Assembly: GCA_902783305.1 (NCBI GenBank)
Contig: CACZQU010000064.1
Span: 1-6,321 of the forward strand
DNA length: 6,321 nt
Direction of reading: 5' to 3'
Source of the DNA: an uncultured Lachnospiraceae bacterium
GTDB lineage: Bacteria; Bacillota; Clostridia; Lachnospirales; Lachnospiraceae
The notes beneath the pieces are model-generated. The model worked only from the letters and a program-made list of their open reading frames with translations, was not told the DNA's origin and did not search any database. Each line of letters opens with the position of its first letter. Position 1 is the first letter of the stretch. The translations under genes were made by a program, and so were the position numbers. Positions 1 through 4,783 of the stretch are shown here, one piece after another.

Positions 1-726
1 CGCCAGGCGTTTCCAAAGTATGTGCTGGATTACCGTGTGATTCTGCCTCAGGGAAGCTGGCTGAACCGGGTTTCCTCACGGGATCCGGACTGGAGCGGTA
101 ATATCTTTGATTTTTACTGCCGTTGTATTGACTCTCTGACCGAAGACCTGCCCTCGCCTGGTCATCTGGATCCGGTAAGAGCGAAAACCTTTACAGCGGA
201 GGCAGGAGGCTGTATAGGGGAGATTTTTGCCAATGCGCTGATCCATGCCGACTATTATGGCGGGGGAGGTATCGTCGCCGATCAGGCGGAGGATTATATC
301 CGTATCGCCAATCCCGGAAGCTTTCAGGTGGATATCTGGGACGCTATGGCAGGCGGTGTGACGGAGTACCGGAATGAAGCGCTGGCAAGAATGTTCCATC
401 TGGTTGGGGCGGGTACCGGAAACGGAGAAGGACTGCGCAGAGTGATAAAGACCTGGGAAAGATATCAGCTGCCTGCTCCTCAGATCTCGGAGTTTATCCT
501 GATGAACCGTGTGATGGTGACAGTCAGATTCAAAAACGCACAACGCAGTGATGCGGGAGTAAAGCGTAAGCCGGAATCCGGCAGAACCCTCAGGGAAAGT
601 GAGATCACCCTGGAGGAACAGGAGTTCCCGGAGGCCGTTCTGAGAGAGACGGAGGAGGAAGCCGGGAAGGAAAGCGGGAATGAAGGAGAGAAAGAAATCT
701 TTGCGTTGTTTGACGGAAAAGGATAA
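1..726 (+). CDS. COG2865-type ATP-binding protein (AlbA_2/HATPase_c_4 family), 5'-truncated
   Basis: The frame is open from base 1 and ends at TAA 724-726, giving 241 visible residues; the true start lies upstream of the window. A GTG at 22 has no ribosome binding site before it, and in this family the visible FPKYVLDYR stretch sits mid-protein, so it is not taken as the start. The visible part matches the C-terminal half of the AlbA_2/HATPase_c_4 family, sometimes called RecG-like putative transcriptional regulators. Counting from the GTG codon, these are a WSGNIFDFY motif (24-32), an N-box-like IFANALIHADYYG (68-80), a G1-like IANPG (95-99), AGGVTEYRNEAL (110-121) and a glycine-rich GAGTGNGEGL (129-138). 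The family normally has an N-terminal AlbA_2 putative DNA-binding domain, here outside the window. The last ~64 residues are a charged, Glu-rich tail where relatives often carry a winged helix. The biological role is not predictable from sequence; relatives are proposed regulators. The gene is convergent with the signalling cluster and probably unrelated to it. Confidence 0.85.
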   Translation, partial: RQAFPKYVLDYRVILPQGSWLNRVSSRDPDWSGNIFDFYCRCIDSLTEDLPSPGHLDPVRAKTFTAEAGGCIGEIFANALIHADYYGGGGIVADQAEDYIRIANPGSFQVDIWDAMAGGVTEYRNEALARMFHLVGAGTGNGEGLRRVIKTWERYQLPAPQISEFILMNRVMVTVRFKNAQRSDAGVKRKPESGRTLRESEITLEEQEFPEAVLRETEEEAGKESGNEGEKEIFALFDGKG

Positions 727-752
727 AGCATAACGGTGCGGGGAGAATCCGG

Positions 753-803
753 CCGAAAAACCGAACCCCTGCGGTATACACCGCAGGGGTTCGGTTTTTT
801 CGG
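753..803. terminator. Bidirectional intrinsic terminator between convergent genes
   Basis: A perfect 15-bp inverted repeat (761-775 with 780-794) encloses a 4-base loop. It is preceded by AAAAA (756-760) and followed by TTTTTT (795-800); the arms extend to CCG/CGG at 753-755 and 801-803 with a one-base bulge. A GC-rich stem with a T-run on the 3' side of each strand is the pattern of a factor-independent terminator working both ways. It lies 26 bases after the plus-strand stop codon and about 57 bases beyond the kinase stop codon, so it can end transcription of both the COG2865-type gene and the minus-strand signalling cluster. Confidence 0.93.
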
Positions 804-859
804 CTGTCTGATCGACGTGACGGAACAGCTGCCGGCTTTTTCTGCAGGAATATCAGCTT

Positions 860-3800
860 TTATGGTTCAGCTGATGAAGGTGGTGTCTCACTTTTTCCCA
901 GAATCTGCGCCAATGTCCTGAGCATCTCAGCGACGTCATATGGCTTGGCCAGATGCCCGTTCATACCGGATTCCAGGGCAATTTTCCTGTCCTCCTCAAA
1001 GGCATTGGCGGTGACGGCAATGATGGGAATATTTGCCTTCCCGGGATCTTCCAGTGACCGGATCCGCTTAGCTGCTTCATACCCGTTCATGCGCGGCATC
1101 TGAACATCCATCAGGATGACATCGTAATACCCGGCAGGATGATAGGCCATCTTTTCGACGGCTTCCAGCCCGTCCCTGGCGATGTCGATGGAGAAGCCCG
1201 ATTCCTCCAGGATGGTGGTGGCGATCATCTGATTCATCTCGTTGTCCTCAGCCAGAAGAATTGAGTTCCGGGAAAAATCCGGAGCAGTCTTCGTTTCCGT
1301 TTGTGTTTCATCGGAATTACCGAAGGGGCGGGATAAAACGCTTTTCAGCTCGGACATGAACAACGGTTTGGAGCAGAAGGCCGTAACGCCTGCCTGTCTT
1401 GCTTCATCTTCAATATCCAGCCAGTCATAGGCGGTGAGAATGATGATGGGTGCACTGGTGCCGATCTCTTTGCGGATTCGCCTTACGGTTTCGATTCCGT
1501 TGAGATCCGGCATCATCCAGTCGATGATGTAGACCTGAAATTCGTCTGCGTTGTCCAGAGCATCCTTGGCGCGGATGACAGCCTCTTTGCCGTAGTTTGT
1601 CCAGTCAGGGCGCATTCCGATTTCGCGAAGCATGGCGCATACGGAAAGACAGGTATGGGTGTCGTCGTCCGCCACTAAAGCCCGCAGCCCCTGCAGCTCG
1701 GGCACCGGCTCAGGTTTTACGCCGGTTGTACTGATCCTGCAGGGAAGATCTACGACAAATTCGCTGCCGCATCCTGTCCTGGACCAGACGGTAATCGTAC
1801 CGCCCATCATATCCACTATGTTTTTCGTGATGGCCATGCCAAGGCCCGTACCCTGGATGCCGCTGACGGTGCTGCTTTTCTCACGGGTAAAGGCTTCAAA
1901 GATCGTCTTCTGGAATTCCTCGCTCATGCCGATGCCGTTATCCTTGATCCGGAATTCGAAAAGAGCTTTGTCGGGAGATGCAGAAGGTTTTTCGATTACA
2001 CGGAAGCTGATGATACCGCCATTTGGAGTAAATTTGATGGCGTTGGACAGAATATTCAGCAGAATCTGATTCATCCGCAGTCTGTCTGTGATGATGTCTT
2101 CATGCACCACATCCTGTGTGTCAATGAACAGCTCCAGCTGCTTGGCGGTGACATTAGAATGGATGATGGTGCGAAGATCGTGGATAATGTCCGGGAGATG
2201 GGCATCCGATTCATCAATGGAAAATTTTCCGCTTTCAATCCGGCTCATGTCCAGGACGTCATTGATCAGAGAGAGAAGATGCTGGCTGGATACGGATATT
2301 TTTCCCAGATAGTCCTGCACCTGCTCCTTGTTGTTGATGTGTGAGGCAGCCAGTGCGGTGAAGCCGACGATAGCGTTCATGGGAGTGCGGATATCGTGGG
2401 ACATATTGTTCAGGAAAGCGGTTTTTGCCCGGTTCGCGTGCTCGGCCGCGGCCAGCGCGTCCGCCAAAGCGGCCTGGCTTCTGGCCAGATCCCGGTTTTT
2501 TTCCTCCAGTACAAGACGCTGGGCTTCCTTTTCCCTTGCTTCCTTCCGCGTTCTCCTGGAATCCCGGATCAGAAGGAAAAACACAATCGCCGCAACGGCC
2601 AGGATGGGGGCGGCGAACAACGGGATATGATCAAGAATCAGGTCATAAACGCTGTAAGCATACAGCTCTCCGGTGTAACGGTAGGAAAGATTCTGTGCGA
2701 AATCGCCGCCGATCACGCTGATGCCGCGGTTCAGAAGCTTCAGAAGTCCTTCGTTGCCGATCTTCACGCCAAAGCACCGGTCATCGTTCCGGTTGGTCTG
2801 GTGAAGGGAAAGGGTCCGGTAGCGGTGGTTTTTCAGAATGTCATTAGCCCGAAGACCGTTCAGGGTCGTGCAGGCCGCCTCACCGGAGAGAACTGCGTGA
2901 AGACAGTCATCAATGGAGGGATAAAAGGTAATCCTGGCATCCGGAAAATTGGTCTGAATATAGTAATACTGCATCCGGTTGTTTTCATTCACAGCGAAGT
3001 GAGTACAGGTGTCTTCGCTGTAGGATTCTCTGGACACGATCTGCGTGGAGGCTGAAGCCACAGCGGAAGACTGGTAGAGTCCGCTTTCTTCGGAATAATA
3101 CAGCCCCCCGCCGACCGGAAATGCCGCATCGATGGATCCAAGGCCCAGATCCCGGATCATGTCGTCATAGCTTTCATATCCCTGGTAGGTGACTGCCATA
3201 TCCGAAATACCCAGCGAATTGAGGATCCCGGGAACGATATCCCTGACCAGGCCGTTTACCTGACCCTGCTTATCGGTATCGCTGTATGGCAGGTAATTCT
3301 CCAGGTAGCCGATTGTCAGCGCGTCATGTGCATGGAGCCACTCCTTTTCAGAGGAGGAAAAAGCACGGGCGGTGACGCTGACAGAGTAATATCTGGCTTT
3401 CAGGGAATTGAGAAAGCCAGGCTCCCCGGCTGCCAGCTGTGTCTGCGCCTCATTTAAAGCGGCAAGCAGATCCGGCCTTTGCTTGCTGACGCAGAGATAA
3501 TAATCCGCCGAACCGAAGGCATACAGTACCTCTCCGTGCTCTCTGACATGGGAACCGTCGCTTTCCACGACAAAAACGTCCAGACTGTGGGAATCGAAAG
3601 CCTCGAAAAGCTTACGGTTATCCGGATAGGCGATGACGTTGGCGAGCACGTTGTGTTCAGCGAGAAAGCGATTCAGGACGTTTACCATAGCGCTGTCCAG
3701 TACGCCGATTTTTTTTCCGTTTAATGTTTCAGGGTCGGAGGTGATATCGGTCTGTGAATCCTGTTTGACCAGATAGTAGGACTCACTGCCCATGACCGCA

Positions 3801-4165
3801 TCCGGGTAGCTGATCAGACCGGTGCGCTCTTCCCGGTAGGCCAGACCTGCAAGCAAATCAATCTCTCCATCCAGGAACATCTGATAAAGCTCGCTGAAGC
3901 CGCCATAGACATAATCGTATTTCCAGCCGGTGTACTCAGAGAGCTTACGGTAGTACTCGTAGGCATATCCCGTTTTGACCGCGCCCGGGGCAGCTCCCTC
4001 CTGAAAAACCTCATTTTCGTAATAACCGACACGGACAAGCTCTGTATGGATCTGCCCGGCATGAACCGGAATAAGAAGAAAAATGCCTCTAACGACAATC
4101 AGAACGCAAAGACATATCGTTTTCACCCTTGCGCATCGTTTATCGTCAACTGATTTCTCAAGCAT
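860..4165 (-). CDS. BvgS-like hybrid sensor histidine kinase (2x SBP_bac_3, TM, HisKA, HATPase_c, REC, REC)
   Basis: This 1101-residue membrane kinase should autophosphorylate on a histidine in response to a ligand and pass phosphate to its receiver domains. The start ATG (4163-4165) is chosen because AGGAGG lies 8 bases upstream (4174-4179) and the signal/anchor segment follows at once. Domains by residue: N-terminal hydrophobic helix ~15-36, with cleavage possible near HAG; SBP_bac_3 domain 1, ~43-262; SBP_bac_3 domain 2, ~282-500; transmembrane helix ~512-534; Ala/Glu/Arg-rich linker, probably coiled coil, 535-585; HisKA with H-box SHDIRTP, phospho-His590; HATPase_c with N-box NILSNAIKF (704-712), G1 DNGIGM (742-747), F-box FEAF (756-759) and G2 GTGLGM (772-777); REC1 ~827-945 (Asp834/Asp835, phospho-Asp882, Thr911, Lys933); REC2 ~967-1088 (Glu973/Asp974, phospho-Asp1020, Thr1052, Lys1074). 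All catalytic residues appear intact. No PAS domain is visible, unlike BvgS. The paired binding domains suggest sensing of a small solute such as an amino acid, but the ligand cannot be named. It is the last gene of the cluster, after the HPt gene. Confidence 0.95.
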   Translation of the reverse strand: MLEKSVDDKRCARVKTICLCVLIVVRGIFLLIPVHAGQIHTELVRVGYYENEVFQEGAAPGAVKTGYAYEYYRKLSEYTGWKYDYVYGGFSELYQMFLDGEIDLLAGLAYREERTGLISYPDAVMGSESYYLVKQDSQTDITSDPETLNGKKIGVLDSAMVNVLNRFLAEHNVLANVIAYPDNRKLFEAFDSHSLDVFVVESDGSHVREHGEVLYAFGSADYYLCVSKQRPDLLAALNEAQTQLAAGEPGFLNSLKARYYSVSVTARAFSSSEKEWLHAHDALTIGYLENYLPYSDTDKQGQVNGLVRDIVPGILNSLGISDMAVTYQGYESYDDMIRDLGLGSIDAAFPVGGGLYYSEESGLYQSSAVASASTQIVSRESYSEDTCTHFAVNENNRMQYYYIQTNFPDARITFYPSIDDCLHAVLSGEAACTTLNGLRANDILKNHRYRTLSLHQTNRNDDRCFGVKIGNEGLLKLLNRGISVIGGDFAQNLSYRYTGELYAYSVYDLILDHIPLFAAPILAVAAIVFFLLIRDSRRTRKEAREKEAQRLVLEEKNRDLARSQAALADALAAAEHANRAKTAFLNNMSHDIRTPMNAIVGFTALAASHINNKEQVQDYLGKISVSSQHLLSLINDVLDMSRIESGKFSIDESDAHLPDIIHDLRTIIHSNVTAKQLELFIDTQDVVHEDIITDRLRMNQILLNILSNAIKFTPNGGIISFRVIEKPSASPDKALFEFRIKDNGIGMSEEFQKTIFEAFTREKSSTVSGIQGTGLGMAITKNIVDMMGGTITVWSRTGCGSEFVVDLPCRISTTGVKPEPVPELQGLRALVADDDTHTCLSVCAMLREIGMRPDWTNYGKEAVIRAKDALDNADEFQVYIIDWMMPDLNGIETVRRIRKEIGTSAPIIILTAYDWLDIEDEARQAGVTAFCSKPLFMSELKSVLSRPFGNSDETQTETKTAPDFSRNSILLAEDNEMNQMIATTILEESGFSIDIARDGLEAVEKMAYHPAGYYDVILMDVQMPRMNGYEAAKRIRSLEDPGKANIPIIAVTANAFEEDRKIALESGMNGHLAKPYDVAEMLRTLAQILGKSETPPSSAEP

Positions 4166-4173
4166 CTTGTCTG

Positions 4174-4179
4174 CCTCCT
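4174..4179 (-). promoter_or_regulatory. Strong Shine-Dalgarno site of the hybrid kinase gene
   Basis: The minus strand reads AGGAGG here, 8 bases before the ATG at 4163-4165. It decides the start: the same frame stays open for another 62 codons to an ATG at 4349-4351, but that upstream stretch runs through the hairpin-rich spacer and gives no recognisable protein domain. Confidence 0.9.
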
Positions 4180-4312
4180 GAGTACATCTGTATAAACCGC
4201 CCTTTGAGCTGCCGGTTCCCCTGCAGGCGCTTAGGAGCTGTGCACAATTATCCTTAACATCTGACTTGTCCAAGTCCGCCCAGGCGGCGTTGGTCTCGTC
4301 TTCCGACTCGGT

Positions 4313-4347
4313 CGGCGCTAAACGAGTGCCACCGGCACTCAGCGCCG
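4313..4347 (-). repeat. Largest inverted repeat of the spacer: two stacked 7-bp stems
   Basis: CGGCGCT (4313-4319) pairs with AGCGCCG (4341-4347), and inside it GAGTGCC (4324-4330) pairs with GGCACTC (4334-4340) around a 3-base loop. The unpaired AAAC (4320-4323) makes an asymmetric bulge; it reads GUUU in the minus-strand transcript. Fourteen GC-rich base pairs in 35 bases should be stable in RNA. The outer stem competes for bases with the neighbouring hairpins at 4303-4315 and 4346-4357, so alternative folds are possible. Confidence 0.75.
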
Positions 4348-4401
4348 TCATTCGACGATGTCAGCCGCTGATGACCCGCATCCGTAATGATAGGGTAAGC
4401 G

Positions 4402-4746
4402 TCAGCTTGCGCGTATCGCAAGCAGCGCTTCACGCTGCTTCAGAATCTGGTCCAGAAGAGCGGTATAGTCGGTATCCTGTCCGGTACGCAGTAATTCGGT
4501 CAACTGGGAGACAGGGATATAGATCGGAGAAAGCGCAAGATTCCCCAACGAACCCTTGAGAGCATGAGCTGCCTCAAAGGCCGCTTTTTTATCGCCGCTT
4601 CTGATCGCGGAGGAAAGCTTTTCATACCCTTTATCATCCAGCACCATATTGACCATACGCAGATAAAAGGCTTCGTTGTTCATGCAGCGGCCCAGGCCTT
4701 CATCAATATTTGCGCCGAACTGGCGCAGAGAATCAATCGTCAGCAT
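4402..4746 (-). CDS. Stand-alone histidine phosphotransfer (HPt) protein
   Basis: This small cytoplasmic protein of 114 residues has the normal size of a single HPt domain. It shows the diagnostic HPt motif AAHALKGSLGNL (59-70), with the phospho-accepting histidine at residue 61 followed by the conserved Lys64 and Gly65. A helical segment with CMNNEAFYLRMV (21-32) comes before it. HPt proteins have no catalytic activity; they carry phosphate between receiver aspartates. The start is the ATG at 4744-4746, with a weak GGGG site (4754-4757) 7 bases upstream. A longer reading to 4842 would overlap the EAL gene and add 32 residues not typical of the domain, so it is rejected. The gene follows the EAL regulator after 37 bases and precedes the hybrid kinase, whose own chain lacks an HPt domain. 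It is thus the likely missing link between kinase and response regulator. Confidence 0.9.
   Translation of the reverse strand: MLTIDSLRQFGANIDEGLGRCMNNEAFYLRMVNMVLDDKGYEKLSSAIRSGDKKAAFEAAHALKGSLGNLALSPIYIPVSQLTELLRTGQDTDYTALLDQILKQREALLAIRAS
4405..4440 (-). repeat. Two back-to-back hairpins in the 3' end of the HPt gene
   Basis: GCTTGCG (4405-4411) pairs perfectly with CGCAAGC (4417-4423) around a 5-base loop. AAGCAGCG (4420-4427) pairs perfectly with CGCTGCTT (4433-4440) around another 5-base loop. The two stems share 4420-4423 at their junction. They lie inside the last codons of the HPt gene, so they are coding yet also continue the run of hairpins in the adjoining spacer. They may protect the upstream transcript end or act in translation coupling; this is inference. 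Confidence 0.65.
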
Positions 4747-4783
4747 TTGATTACCCCATTTGTAAAATAAAGAATCGGAATTG

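Larger units (their letters stand above)
4166..4401 (-). other. Hairpin-rich 236-bp spacer / leader of the kinase gene, unassigned
   Basis: This gap between the HPt stop codon and the kinase start is unusually long for the cluster; the preceding gap is 37 bases. Perfect or near-perfect inverted repeats crowd its upstream half: 4263-4276 (GACTT/AAGTC), 4276-4287 (CCGC/GCGG), 4303-4315 (CCGAC/GTCGG), 4313-4347 (7-bp outer stem plus 7-bp inner stem with a 3-base loop), 4346-4357 (CGTC/GACG) and 4361-4371. Some share bases and so are mutually exclusive. No T-run follows any stem on the minus strand, so none looks like an intrinsic terminator. I compared it by eye with c-di-GMP-I and -II, cobalamin, TPP, THF, fluoride and ydaO riboswitch signatures and recognised none. 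It could be a structured leader that regulates the kinase, an RNA-processing site, or a small repeat element. Confidence 0.5.

Noticed and set aside
76..543. 155-codon minus-strand open frame opposite the COG2865-type gene
   Set aside because: The plus strand encodes a recognisable conserved domain throughout this interval, so the minus-strand frame is a shadow.
736..921. Small plus-strand open frame across the terminator
   Set aside because: It runs through the terminator hairpin and into the antisense of the kinase C-terminus, has no ribosome binding site and gives no recognisable domain.
2396..3055. 219-codon plus-strand open frame inside the kinase gene
   Set aside because: It is antisense to the kinase region spanning the second sensor domain, transmembrane helix and H-box, which has clear domain matches on the minus strand. 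Its own translation resembles no family.
4247..4273. Possible minus-strand promoter in the spacer: GATAAT (4247-4252) and TTGGAC (4268-4273)
   Set aside because: Each box departs from consensus, the spacing is only 15 bases, and the -35-like box overlaps a hairpin. An internal promoter for the kinase remains possible but is not supported well enough to annotate.
4166..4401. c-di-GMP riboswitch in the kinase leader
   Set aside because: It would fit the c-di-GMP theme of the locus, but I could not find the conserved GEMM-type core or the class II pseudoknot signature by eye. An Infernal scan would decide.
4263..4440. CRISPR array or tandem direct repeat
   Set aside because: The stems differ from one another in sequence and there is no regular repeat/spacer unit; the structure is a set of unrelated inverted repeats.
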